This document shows positions 12,501 to 21,626 of a stretch of DNA of 64,000 bases, in pieces. The position numbers were made by a program, and so were the translations under genes. Each line of letters starts with the position of its first letter. The first letter of the stretch is position 1. Source of the DNA: Sipunculus nudus (Eukaryota > Annelida > Sipuncula > Golfingiida > Sipunculidae); contig CM049313.1 of assembly GCA_026874595.1 (NCBI GenBank), forward strand, positions 48,839,659 through 48,903,658. Reading direction: 5' to 3'. The notes beneath the pieces are model-generated. The model ran no database searches. It saw nothing but the letters and a program-made list of their open reading frames with translations, and was not told the DNA's origin.

Positions 12501-15500
12501 ATTTTGGAAATTGAGATGAGCACTCCATAACTCCATAAATTGAAAAATCCATCGGACATATTGATAGATATTTGGATACTTATCTGATGACCTTAAAATT
12601 TCCAGACTATTGACTCACGTGTGTCAATTTATCTCAGACTTGTTGCAGGTCAAGGAGATTTTCCAATTCATATTGATCGCGAGCTATTTATATTTAAACA
12701 TTAAATCACAGGTATCGTTATAGTTACAGCTGTACGACCCAAAAAAAAGAAAGCGTAAATCTTAATACCTTCAATCTTCTAACTTAATAATTTCTGTATA
12801 AAATTTCAACGAAAAATTCCTTTCTTTTCTCAACCTTTTCCTTCCTTTTAAAAAAAAGTATGAATAAATGGCAAATTTTTGACAGAAAATATAGTAATAC
12901 TTTACATGTTGGTCAACCATTCCTTGTGTCTGTCAATCAGATGATGATGAGTGCACTACCGGACAATACAGCTGTGGCAAGGATGCTACCTGTGTCAACA
13001 CCGTCGGCTCCTACACCTGCGTCTGTCCACATAGCTACATGGGCAATCCATACCAAGAGTGTTTCCGTAAGTATAATTGGCATTCCATACCGACTGCGTC
13101 CGTAATTGTATTAGGTAATCCATACCACGACTGCGTCCGTAGGACGATCCATACCGGGAGTGCGCCTGTAAAAGAAATGGTTGTGCGACCGTTAGTATAA
13201 TAACCAAACTCATAACAAGTATAGGCAGTAATCCACACCACGAGTGATGAATACCAGGAGTGCGTCCGTAAGAATATTGGGCTATATATACCTAGAGTGC
13301 GCCTGTAGGAGAAATTGGTGTGCGACCGTTAGTATAATAACCAAACTCACAACAAGTATAGGCAGTAATCCACACCATGAGTGATGAATACCAGGAGTGC
13401 GTCCGTAAGAATATTGGGCTATATATACCTAGAGTGCGCCTGTAGGAGAAATTGGTGTGCGACCGTTAGTATAATGGCTAAACCATAACACGAGTACATC
13501 CTAAAGTATAATCGTTACTCCACATCACGAGTACTACCATATGACTCCGCCAATGATGTTACAAGGAGGGTGTATCCTCTTTAGATTGAGGTTCTTTGGT
13601 TTGTTTGTCTGCATTCTTGAGAGACGGTTGGTATTAACAAGAATGAGTTGATGTGAATTTGCCGCGTGATCGGTTTTTCACAAAGAAAGTCCATATTATA
13701 GTTCTCTGGAAGTAAATGTACATAGATTCTGAAGTGGACCAAGAAGATTTAAAAAAATTAAAATTAACTTCACTCTTTACATTTTAGTGATTTTTTATCA
13801 CATCTACCTAAAGACATTAGAAGTTGGGAAACCAAGTTTATTTACCAGGAACTTTTGCAAATCAATGTTTAAGCTTCTTGTGCTTCAACTATCGGTTTCA
13901 CAATTTACGGTGCAATTGATGCAATTTTTTATCACATTTATTTAGCTGACGATAACCCATGCCGCCACGACCCTTGCGGCACAAACGCTGTCTGCACTAA
14001 CACCTTCCCTGGGTACCAGTGCATGTGTACCGACGACATGCAAGGCGACCCCTTGGTTGGCTGTTATCCAGTGTCTTGCGATCCAGGATACATTTACAAC
14101 CCCTACACACAGAGCTGTGAACGTGAGTTACCTCAGAGTTAACAAGTATTACATATTTTAGGTAGCGACTACCGGCCCTGTCCCCCCGTTAGAACCCAGC
14201 TTATGGTATCATCTTGGAAGCGAAATGTTTTTGTTTATCCGGTGAATTCTAGATTCATAAACCTGGACCCGGGTCGTTTTCGAGGAGGAAAGAGCTATTA
14301 TAGAGACCTGTCTTGTCAGACATGTTCAGGCGGAAATGTGCTGTAGTGTTTTAAACGCAGTTCCGAACAGACTGACATACCCGCAAACATATAGCTCTAT
14401 GAAGCCATGCTCAGACACTGAATACGGGGATGTAATTTCTGAGTATTTTAACCGGTTCAAAAAGTTCAACATTTCTTGCTTTCCTATAATTTAATTGAAG
14501 TACATAATAAAAGTATCAGCCATATAATTTAATTAAATGAAATCATCATGAAATTGATAATTGTATAATGCTTCGTTTTCATTTTAAAATATGAAGACAA
14601 CCATTGTCACACTTCCGGTGTATTTTTTCCATTATTATATACATTATACATCTTTTTATACTTAACCATGAACTCGAAAAGACAATTTATACTTCGATCC
14701 ATGTGAAATCAGTATTTGATTTTACAATAACATGATTATTAAAGATTTTAAAAGTGTGGACACGCTGTTACTTGTCAAGTTTCAATTTCTTCCAGTTATT
14801 CTCCATAATGTCTTCCATTCTGTAACGACATCGTATTTGTCTCGCATCTTTCACATTATTCCATGGCGGATATGGTACCAAAGCATTTCTAACCACTTGA
14901 GCCTAAATGAACAGCATTATGATTTATTCATTGATACATTATCATACACAAATTTAATTATGCTTTATTGTAGTTTGTCGTTAATATAGAGATACGTTAT
15001 TTGTTTCTGAAGAAAACTGTTCTATTTTAGCATCAACAACCTACCCAACTACAGTAATACCGACCACGCCACCAGGTAAATCTCTTTGAAATTATAAAGG
15101 TTTTTTTTTTTTGCTTTAAGTGTGGAGACATTTAATTTATTTAATTGAGAATGTTTACAGCTAGTAAAACCGTCGCGTGATGATACCGTTTTCATTAGAT
15201 TGTTAGTTTTGCGGAATAATTTTTAATTTGCATTCACTATGTGAAATTTGAATGTTTTTAAACATACTTCCAGTGAACTGTGATCACTACAACCCTTGTG
15301 CTGAGATGGCTAACTGTGTAACCAACAGCTCCGGCGTCCATTGCGTGTGCCCTGCTGGCACGATGGGTGACCCATACGTTGCATGTTATTTCATCGATTG
15401 CATGATGGGGTATACATGGAACCAAATCACTCAAAAGTGCGAAAGTAAGTTAAACATTCTTTTGAACCTTAGAAATAAGATAGGCTGAAGGAATAATAGA

Positions 15501-16645
15501 ATTTCAAGCTGCTTCCCTTCAGATCAAATTGTATAAGTTCTAAGGCATTCAAAAGTAACTGCTATTAATATTTCCTCAACAATTCTAAAACATATAACAC
15601 TGACTGTTCGTTTCTGCATCAGCACTAAGTTGTATAAAATGTCATGTTTCTGTAATGTCCGCATAAGTTCCAGACCGAACTTGAACCAAAATAAGTATAG
15701 TCAGTGATCCACACCACGAGTGAAGCATACCAGGAGTGCGTCTGTAAGAATACTGGGCTATCCATACTGGGAGTACGCCTGTAGGAGAAATGGGTGTTCG
15801 TCCGTTGGTATAATGGCTAAACAATAACACGAGTGCGTCCTAAGGTATAATCGGTTATGCACCCCACGAGTACGTCCGAGTGACTCCGCAAATGACATTA
15901 GGAGGTTGTATCGTTTGTTGGTTTGCATTGTTGAGAGACGGGTGGTATTACAAAAATGAGTTGATGTAAATTTGCCGCGACGCCATAAGGCATTAGAAAT
16001 CGGTTTGTCAAAAAGAAAGTCCCTATCCTAGTTCTGCAAGTACATGTACGTTAGCTAAGAGGTGGAACAAGAAACTGAAGACACTAGAAGTAAAGAAGCA
16101 AAGTTTATTTACCCAATCACGCAAAGGTGTGAGAGTAAGTTACACGTTCTTTTAAACAATAGCAATAAGATTGAAGGAAGAATTGTATTTCAAGCTGCTT
16201 CTCTTCAGATCAAATTGTATAAGTACTAAGGCATTCTAAAAGTAACTGCTATTAGTTTTTCCTCAACAAGTGTAAAACATATAAAAGTAACTCTTCGTTT
16301 CTGCATCGGCACTTATGTGTATAAAATGTCGTGTTTCTGCAATCAATTAATGTCGCTGTTCGTGTCCGCAAAAGTTCTAAGCCGAACTTAATGTTACTTT
16401 CAACGGAACAATACTGAGGGACATTTAAAGTTGTCATTTCTTACCTCAACCCCGACGCACTAGAGGTTACTGCCTTTTTTTCAAAACTATTTTCTCAAAC
16501 ATCATAACTTTACTGGTATGTTAATTTCACGTACCCAGTATAAAAATGTCATGATGTGTATTTGTTAAATGCGAATACACCGTGTTTTCCACAAGAGTAA
16601 TTTCTTCCAATTTATTCCCCTTGTTTTTTTATACTTTACCTCCTA

Positions 16646-16694
<49 letters not shown>

Positions 16695-17452
16695 GGAGTC
16701 CGAACTGAGAATACATTTGACTTTTCTACAATTTAAATACCAAATATATTCCTCACTACCATTACTGATGTACTTCTAATGTGCTCCACGTAGATATAGA
16801 AATTATTATAAACTTTTACTTATTTATAATTAGATTTGGAACTGTAACACTTTGTTATTAATAAAAAAAAACAATTGTTTTGTCTTCCAGTGGACCCAAC
16901 CACAACACCGTCACCCACTCCAACACCAGGTAAGTAAACAAATATTTAAATATACTGTTAATAAGGATACTAACAGTAATCACAATTTTCTCAAGGTGCA
17001 TATGAATTAAGTATTTACTGGATTTTTCATAAATTTGCACTCGACCCAGTATCCACAACAGTCCCACCAACACCAGGTTTATGTCCAAGAAATTACAGAT
17101 TTTGTCCGACTATAAATGCCAAAGACTTTAAAAAATTCTGTGTTTAATAAGAACTTACAGTGATCATGTAGTCGGAAACTAGTCTGTCACCCAGCGTAAG
17201 GTAAGTCCATCAGGTAGGTTTATTTTGTTCATATGAAACTGTGACCCTTGCAGGATAGGGACTGCTGTTGTATTGGCGGGAGGGCTTACTATATGATCAT
17301 TTATTTCTTCCATAAAATAACGTGTGTCTAAGTATTTTTCAGCTCAGCAGATTAAAGACTCTGCGCAGTTGGAGATCCGAGAGAATGCAGGCGCTTATGT
17401 GTGTATTCGAGCACACAACAACTTATCGACGGAGAAAACTACGAAAAGGTAA
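920..17452 (+). CDS. Gene 1: C8-TIL-multi-EGF extracellular protein (3' part, 21 exons)
   Basis: The exons join in one frame to give about 867 residues of a secreted or matrix protein. In order: C8 (exons 1-2), TIL (3-4), TILa/VWC-like segment plus an EGF (5), EGF domains (6, 8-16, 18), two-cysteine loops (7 and the 3' halves of 9, 12, 14, 16, 18), Thr/Pro-rich linkers (17, 19, 20) and a short tail (21). C8 and TIL normally follow VWD in mucin-, zonadhesin-, otogelin- and tectorin-like proteins, so VWD is expected upstream. Several EGFs begin D-x-[DN]-E-C and carry C-x-[DN]-x4-[FY]-x-C, the calcium-binding and hydroxylation pattern. From exon 5 onward the exon boundaries are phase 1, as usual for shuffled EGF exons. 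No transmembrane segment is seen. Function is inferred only as extracellular adhesion or matrix; no orthologue is claimed. Confidence 0.88.
1423..2080. mobile_element. 658-bp foldback MITE with about 165-bp inverted repeats, TTTAA flanks
   Basis: Positions 1423-1588 and 1917-2080 are near-perfect reverse complements (about three mismatches). The element starts CCACAGGCGC, ends GCGCCTGTGG, and has TTTAA on both sides (1418-1422, 2081-2085), consistent with a TTAA-type target duplication. The short central part encodes nothing recognisable, so it is non-autonomous. It lies in gene 1 intron 1. Confidence 0.85.
2842..2977 (+). CDS. Gene 1 exon 2: C8 domain, second half
   Basis: Acceptor ctgtag, donor TGCC|GTAAGT. 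Starts on a codon boundary and ends one base into the next codon. [14 protein letters not shown], then a C-x14-C stretch and WRF...NC match the C-terminal half of C8 (D-C-x-x-D-x-C...WR...C). Confidence 0.9.
3449..3632. mobile_element. 184-bp pogo/Tigger-like MITE
   Basis: Left end CTCTAAAACCTCG and inverted right end CAGTTAAACCTCG resemble pogo/Tigger terminal repeats, and TA lies on both sides. No coding capacity. It sits in gene 1 intron 2. Confidence 0.5.
3796..3872 (+). CDS. Gene 1 exon 3: TIL domain, N-terminal part
   Basis: Acceptor ttgaacag, donor GTG|GTAAGT. Two bases complete the split codon. CPDNMVY...GCPQACV gives the first cysteines of a trypsin-inhibitor-like (TIL) domain, directly after C8 as in VWD-C8-TIL proteins. 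Confidence 0.88.
4169..4300 (+). CDS. Gene 1 exon 4: TIL domain, C-terminal part
   Basis: Acceptor has a long T tract (tttttttcag); donor TTG|GTAAGA; whole codons at both ends. C-x7-GCECKQGYV...C is the typical TIL ending, followed by [11 protein letters not shown] leading into the next cysteine-rich segment. Confidence 0.9.
4733..4810. repeat. 39-bp unit, two perfect tandem copies
   Basis: A unit starting TGGTTGATATTTGATC occurs twice back to back with no differences seen. The copies are in intron 4; their identity suggests a recent duplication. Confidence 0.9.
4981..5430 (+). repeat. Dispersed repeat, family with AAAGGGACAT end
   Basis: Begins TTAAAGGGACATAATCAGGAGC-like sequence and matches, in reverse orientation, the double copy at 50,225-50,986 (shared landmarks: CCATAACAAGG, the CATGTATTACAATTTTTGGGCC region, the GCATGGCGATGCA region). 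Likely a non-autonomous DNA element; exact ends not fixed. Confidence 0.6.
5667..5856 (+). CDS. Gene 1 exon 5: TILa/VWC-like segment plus EGF-like domain
   Basis: Acceptor ggtctctag, donor TTG|GTACGT; starts on a codon boundary and ends in phase 1. G-D-T-W-Y...C-x3-C-x-C...C completes a TILa/VWC-like motif begun in exon 4. The rest is an EGF-like domain ending [13 protein letters not shown]. From here on every exon is phase 1. Confidence 0.9.
6451..6520. repeat. (CA)n(TA)n microsatellite
   Basis: About 20 bp of CA followed by about 48 bp of TA, ending 14 bases before the exon 6 acceptor AG, so it occupies the place of the usual polypyrimidine and branch region. Confidence 0.95.
6535..6663 (+). 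CDS. Gene 1 exon 6: EGF-like domain
   Basis: Acceptor cttccag, donor GAAT|GTGAGT, phase 1 in and out. D-I-P-E-C start, six cysteines, GYTCEC and GYQGDG core. The donor was chosen because it alone keeps frame with exon 7. Confidence 0.9.
7132..7185 (+). CDS. Gene 1 exon 7: two-cysteine loop mini-exon
   Basis: A 54-bp symmetric phase-1 exon (acceptor attgcag, donor GAAG|GTAATT) encoding [14 protein letters not shown]. The same C-x2-G-[YF]-x(7,8)-C loop is fused to the 3' end of EGF exons 9, 12, 14, 16 and 18. Confidence 0.8.
7452..7784. repeat. Dispersed repeat, copy 1 (also at 51,568-51,958)
   Basis: Starts at the CTCCGCCGAACGGCGGAGGT-like hairpin and shares ordered landmarks with the second copy: tgtttgtctgtctgtnagcaa, the GGATCCA stretch, AATGAGNTGC (twice) and GAGGTCTGCA near the end. 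It lies in intron 7 of gene 1. Confidence 0.7.
7818..7937 (+). CDS. Gene 1 exon 8: calcium-binding EGF
   Basis: Acceptor attttag, donor GATG|GTAGGT, phase 1 both ends. [11 protein letters not shown] start and [12 protein letters not shown] (C-x-N-x4-Y-x-C hydroxylation pattern). Confidence 0.95.
8811..8984 (+). CDS. Gene 1 exon 9: calcium-binding EGF plus loop
   Basis: Acceptor aatacag, donor AAAG|GTAAAC. DIDEC start, [12 protein letters not shown] core, [10 protein letters not shown], then the extra loop [13 protein letters not shown]. Confidence 0.95.
9614..9739 (+). CDS. Gene 1 exon 10: calcium-binding EGF
   Basis: Acceptor tttttccag, donor GAGG|GTGAGC. DIDEC start, [12 protein letters not shown] core, GYSGDGYVC end. 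Confidence 0.95.
10047..10175 (+). CDS. Gene 1 exon 11: calcium-binding EGF
   Basis: Acceptor acatag, donor CACG|GTTAGT. DTNEC start, [12 protein letters not shown] core, GYTGDGHNC end. Confidence 0.95.
10802..10984 (+). CDS. Gene 1 exon 12: EGF plus loop
   Basis: Acceptor aattgtag, donor [20 protein letters not shown] start, [13 protein letters not shown] core, then loop [13 protein letters not shown]. The exon is 183 bp, exactly exon 6 plus exon 7. Confidence 0.95.
11283..11408 (+). CDS. Gene 1 exon 13: calcium-binding EGF
   Basis: Acceptor ctttcag, donor [22 protein letters not shown] start, [12 protein letters not shown] core, GFTGDG. Confidence 0.93.
12101..12289 (+). CDS. Gene 1 exon 14: calcium-binding EGF plus loop
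   Basis: Acceptor atttaag, donor GTCG|GTAAGT. DENEC start, [12 protein letters not shown] core, [10 protein letters not shown], two more cysteines (CEEPC), then loop [13 protein letters not shown]. Confidence 0.95.
12941..13066 (+). CDS. Gene 1 exon 15: calcium-binding EGF
   Basis: Acceptor caatcag, donor TTCC|GTAAGT. DDDEC start, [12 protein letters not shown] core, YMGNPYQEC end. The last about 25 bases and the donor are the seed of the repeat array in the next intron. Confidence 0.93.
13037..13750 (+). repeat. Tandem repeats derived from exon 15 end and donor site
   Basis: The exon 15 end (ATCCATACCAAGAGTGTTTC, then C|GTAAGT) recurs in degraded form: CCATACCGACTGCGTCCGTA, CCATACCACGACTGCGTCC, CCATACCGGGAGTGCGCC, and later ACCAGGAGTGCGTCCGTAAG. 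Two longer units of about 140 bp (roughly 13,190-13,330 and 13,331-13,475) are nearly identical. Some copies keep a usable GTAAG. The tail (13,540-13,750) also matches 15,889-16,100. Confidence 0.8.
13946..14122 (+). CDS. Gene 1 exon 16: EGF plus loop
   Basis: Acceptor atttag, donor [20 protein letters not shown] start, [12 protein letters not shown] core, QGDPLVGC, then loop [14 protein letters not shown]. Confidence 0.93.
15031..15075 (+). CDS. Gene 1 exon 17: Thr/Pro linker mini-exon
   Basis: 45 bp, phase 1 both ends, acceptor attttag, donor CCAG|GTAAAT. Encodes [15 protein letters not shown], a likely O-glycosylated spacer. Confidence 0.75.
15274..15444 (+). CDS. Gene 1 exon 18: EGF plus loop
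   Basis: Acceptor cttccag, donor [19 protein letters not shown] start, VHCVCPAG core, MGDPYVAC, then loop [14 protein letters not shown]. This is the last EGF seen. Confidence 0.92.
15655..16400 (+). repeat. Duplicated exon-end and intron segments
   Basis: Two duplications meet here. 15,700-16,100 repeats the 13,190-13,750 intron array (ACCAGGAGTGCGTCTGTAAG, GAGAGACGG, GAGTTGATGTNAATTTGCCG). 16,104-16,330 repeats exon 18's 3' end, its donor (GAGA|GTAAGT) and about 200 bp of the following intron (15,421-15,630). The exon remnant has no upstream half, so it is not an exon. Confidence 0.8.
16650..16691. repeat. (TC)n microsatellite
   Basis: About 21 TC units in intron 18 of gene 1. Confidence 0.97.
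16891..16929 (+). CDS. Gene 1 exon 19: Thr/Pro linker mini-exon
   Basis: 39 bp, phase 1 both ends, acceptor tgtcttccag, donor CCAG|GTAAGT. Encodes [12 protein letters not shown] after the split codon. Confidence 0.75.
17050..17076 (+). CDS. Gene 1 exon 20: Thr/Pro linker micro-exon
   Basis: Only 27 bp, phase 1 both ends, acceptor gacccag, donor CCAG|GTTTAT. Encodes VSTTVPPTP, matching the pattern of exons 17 and 19. Confidence 0.6.
17343..17452 (+). CDS. Gene 1 exon 21: candidate terminal exon
   Basis: Acceptor tatttttcag. In the phase set by exon 20 the frame stays open for 36 codons and stops at TAA (17,450-17,452), giving a tail ending LSTEKTTKR. An AATAAA follows at 17,679. The segment [14 protein letters not shown] faintly recalls an Ig-type Y-x-C strand, but one lone cysteine is not enough to call a domain. 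A donor-like AG|GTAAAA at 17,448 leaves open that it is internal. Confidence 0.4.
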
Positions 17453-17678
17453 AATTCCGCAAAACAAAAAAATATTCCGGGGAGCAGATCGAGTGTTTTA
17501 AGGGAGGGTTTTTGTTGATACCGAGGGACAGTAGCCTAAATCATTTTCACAAATGGGGAAGTCTAAAACATCAGATCATTTCGCTAATGAATGAAGGGGT
17601 TTCAACCACCTAACCCCCTTTAAAATATTTATGTGTAAATTCACATATACGTATCTCTCTTTAATGTAATTATGTTAA

Positions 17679-17684
17679 AATAAA
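17679..17684 (+). terminator. Polyadenylation signal AATAAA
   Basis: Canonical hexamer 227 bases after the proposed stop codon of gene 1. In AT-rich DNA such hexamers also occur by chance. Confidence 0.4.
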
Positions 17685-19313
17685 ACATGTTTTCATATAA
17701 ACGCTAAATACTGTAACGCCATTAAAGGAATTCACATAATTTAGCATTAGAAAATAAACTAACATCAGAAATATTATGTATTTTTGAGAGAATGTTTGAA
17801 AGAATTGCTGTCTTATCTTTTATTAATGTGATCGTATTTGTAATATATTTTTTAGGAATATTCCGGTCACTGGGACAAGACGATATGAAGATATCCGTGT
17901 TTTCGTATTTCAAAATAAATTTTTACTGAATTGGATAAAATGTGTTCGTGATTATTTATGCAGTTAATAAAAGTGTAACCCTGTGTGAGTGTTATGGTTT
18001 TGCCGTCCGTGCGTCCAGCTTCGTTGACATAATGAATTTCATAAACTTGCAGTAGCTCTGCCACTGCATGGACCCCGTAACTAGAAACCGTCAGATGTGA
18101 ATCCTATGTATAACTTGTAACTAAAAGTGGTATTAAGTGCTGTTTTGGACGACCCAGGATGCATCCTTTAGTTTATTGATAGATTTAGTAGGTTTAGTGT
18201 TGGGGTTCACCTGACTAGATTCGCTCAGTCGGTGCAATGGTTAAGACTTAATTCCTCCCGCTGACAGAGCCATCAAAACTTGTTCATGCTGTGTCGCACC
18301 GCTTAGAACAGGTACTGCCACCTCTCTGTAAATTATTTTACTAATTCACGGCTATTTGATCGACTATTTCATCGACTTTAAGGTCCAGTGGTTTAGGGAT
18401 GGTCAGCGCCACACATCACCGCTTCAATAAAATAAGGTCTTTTTCAGTAACGTCAGCAGTTACTACTGGTCTTTCTTAGATAATTACTCCAAGCCAAAAT
18501 GGTTTATTCAGTCATCCTCTATAGCGCGTTCCAATTGGCTACTAAAACCCCGATTAAATCAGATATAATAATATTAGGTCCTCCCATAATCTGATTCTGA
18601 TGAGCATTCGTTGAGAATTTCACCAAAGTGACCCCAGACTCATTGGAAGCAGGTGTTACAATGACCGCTTATCAGCCCATTGTCCTTTAAAGTGGGCCTG
18701 TTTAAATTTTGGCTCAGCGACGAAAAGACATTATGTAAAACATGTAACCAACGGCTTAACAAATCGCGAATATTTGCGTGTTGGCATGAGCTTAGGTACC
18801 CATTTCAGTAAGTGGCCATTTGGATCCTAAGATCCTGTCTTAGACAACTTAGGTTTTGAGAAATAACTGTTCTCTCAAATAAATATTCTCTGTTTTACAC
18901 CAGCCAGTTATGAATAAATCTCTTGGACATTTGAAACATGCCGGAAGTTTACAAATTCCCTAGCCTCAAAATGAAATATTCAAGGCAACATTAAGAATAT
19001 GGTAAGTTGATAACGGATTTAGGATGGTCCCCCACCAGGAACAGTCCGAGAAAAGCATCCACAGATAAGAAGATAAAAGAGACGAAGGACGCAAAGATAA
19101 CTTGTACACAACTTGAGCCCGATCAGTTACACAAGTAATTGTAGTCAGAATATCGAAAAGAAAAAATTGCCAGTCCAACCGTTAACGATTTTTACCCAGT
19201 TCTGGTGTCTAGCTACTTTATGACAGGTTTTTTCTTCATTTAAGTTTATGTCTTGATTTAATACTGTGTAAAAGTACGTAAATCCTCCATCAAACATCGG
19301 TACCAGTGGCATT

Positions 19314-19318
<5 letters not shown>
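17685..19318. other. Intergenic, no gene recognised
   Basis: No exon with good splice sites or family similarity. A weak minus-strand stretch near 18,990-19,150 (TDRAQVV... then a hydrophobic run) might be a further decayed piece of the SLC5-like fragment upstream; not strong enough to call. Confidence 0.4.
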
Positions 19319-19367
<49 letters not shown>

Positions 19368-19381
19368 AGGGGAGAGAGAGG
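19319..19381. repeat. (AG)n microsatellite
   Basis: About 22 AG units to 19,362, then a short interruption and a second GAGAGAGAG run. Confidence 0.95.
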
Positions 19382-19965
19382 AAAGGACCAATAGGATACC
19401 GTCATTAATGCACTTCTTTCGTCAATTCCCTCAAGGCCACAAGATTTCATTGAAATTCGGCTGGAACGTACTTTGGAGACCTGACACAGACAAGTAAAAT
19501 CTTAAGTGGCATATGCAGACAGACAGCCAGGAATGTAAACAATATATCAGTCCACCCAAATCACCAAGGTTACAATATCATCACAATCTCCTTCGCTCTG
19601 AGTCGCCTACGAATGGAGCCAGGTTCATCTATAGCCCCGGATCAATTTGTAAATTGATATACGCTGACTTTGTGCAAACGGTTTGGCTCGCACACTCTTA
19701 ATATAAGCTAATGGTCATCAGATAACGACACTTGAATGTCGCTTATAGAATTTGCACAGCCAGTTTCCATATTAACACGTCGCACCACCGTGTGTAATAA
19801 AAAAGGGATCAATGTTACTCTGAGCCGATGATATTGTAACGATAATGTTGTATACAAAAATCTTTTATTTATGGACAAAACCTATAAACATTTACTAAAT
19901 CTTTTAAAAAATATATAACAAATAAAATAAAATATTACTAATGGTTATGTATTACTAATGTATGC

Positions 19966-20454
19966 CTGTAGTACGGCCGTCCCTATGACAGCTTTCATGC
20001 CATCCAGTTTTGTGTAAACAGTGCTCTCTGATCCTTGGAGAATAAGGCTTGCCCACCATGGAAACTTGGACACTGATTCTAGAGAGGTTGATGCTGCAAA
20101 CAAAGCCAACCCGTTATACAAGGCGTTGTACCCAAAGCTGAGTAGCACACCTACAAGTCTCAATTTTCCAGATTAGTTAAGACGATTCAAATATTGGTAA
20201 CCAATGGTCAGCTTTAAATTATAAAAAAAGTAACAATACGATTGCACAAATAATCATGAACCCTATACTCATAACAAAACACTATGATCCGTACAGGTAT
20301 ACTTCCGAAACAAATCCAAGAACTCCAATTGCTGATGCACCTGACCATGTTTTTTTTTTTCGCCCTCCCGTAGAGAACAATATATTCCGATACCCAGTGA
20401 CGCAACCAGCAAGCCCGCAAGCAGGAACCAATCAAAGGATGAAGGTTCTTGATC
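19966..20454 (-). pseudogene. SLC5-type sodium/solute symporter fragment
   Basis: Two minus-strand segments resemble the N-terminal third of SLC5 (SSF) transporters. Segment 20,454-20,285 has the first membrane helix (FDWFLLAGLLVASLGIGIY) and, after a frame change at an A-run, SAIGVLGFVSEVYLYG, matching the family's SA-x-x-LG-x-x-x-EVY-x-x-G region. Segment 20,150-19,966 carries YNGLALFAASTSLESVS and STVYTKLDGMKAVIGTAVLQ, matching Y-x-x-L-G-G-M-K-A-V-x-x-T-D-V-x-Q. The linker between these regions is missing, a TAG follows EVYLYGS, no ATG opens the first part, and the last segment is followed by GC rather than GT. It is best read as a broken copy. No downstream SLC5 exons were found with confidence. 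Confidence 0.65.
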
Positions 20455-20505
20455 CCCATTTCCTTAGATCCGGATCCACACTTCTGTTATGTTTGAAATC
20501 ATAGA

Positions 20506-21200
20506 AGGTCCCCGACCAACATGTTGTTACGTTTTCACAGATGTTAGCCAACGTTGTTATAATGTTTACACAGATGGTTCACGGCCAACACTTCGATCTG
20601 TCAGGTTTTCACAGATGGTCCACGACCAACACTAGTATTAGGTTTTCACAGACGATCCACAACCAACACTTTCGTTAAGATTACACAGACTGTTCACGAC
20701 TAACACTTCTGTTAGGTTTCCACAGATGGTTCACAACAAACACTTTTATTAGGCTTTAACAGATGGTTCCAGAAACGAACACTACTGGTAGGTTTTAACA
20801 GATGGTTTACGACGAACACTACTGTTAGGTTTTAACAGATGGTTTACGATGAACAATGCTGTTAAGTTTTCACAGATGGTTTACAACGAACACTACTGTT
20901 AGGTTTTCACAGAAGGTTTACAACGAACACTACTGTTCGGTTTTCACTGATAATTTACGACGAACACTACTGTTAGATTTTTACAGATGGTTTACGAAGA
21001 ACACTTCTGTTAGGTTTTCACAGATGGTTTACAACGAACATTGCTGTTAGGTTTTAACAGATGAAATACGACGAACACTACTGTAAGGTTTTCACAGATG
21101 GTTTTTCGATTAACACTACTGTTAGGTTTTCACATATGGTTTACGAAGAACACTTCTGTTAGGTTTTTACACATCGTCCACTTTAACACTGGGTAAGGTT
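20506..21200. repeat. Minisatellite, about 37-40-bp units
   Basis: About 17 diverged tandem copies of a unit built around GTTAGGTTTTCACAGATGGT followed by TTACGACGAACACTACT. Apparent ORFs across it are repeat translations. Confidence 0.92.
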
Positions 21201-21626
21201 TTTAAATATGTACATGTGTCTGTTATGGGACTCCCCTGACATAAAAATGCTGTAGCAATATCGGTACGTTTCCTCCTGTGTTCATGTTTATTTATTTATG
21301 TGAATTAGATCCATACATCTTCATGAACACATGCACTTCAATTTAACTGCCTGCAGATCAACACATCACGACAACAAACTTTACCTCTTGTTGAATGTTT
21401 TTAATCGAAAGGTTAATTAAGGATCCAAAAGTGCAAATCATATCGCATTGTCCTTTTCCATAATTAACAATATTAAAACCATTGAAGAGTGCATTTGAAA
21501 CTTCCTCAGAAAGACCATGGGTGGACAAATGTTACCCAGGACTATATTCATGGGGGACGCAAGTGGGAAGAGCTCCTCTGTTCTGGCCATGCTGCCAGTC
21601 AACTGCTGAATGGCCTTGTCGGTTAA

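Noticed and set aside
20856-21050. ORF rich in RWFT/RFSQ repeats
   Set aside because: It is a translation of the 37-40-bp minisatellite.
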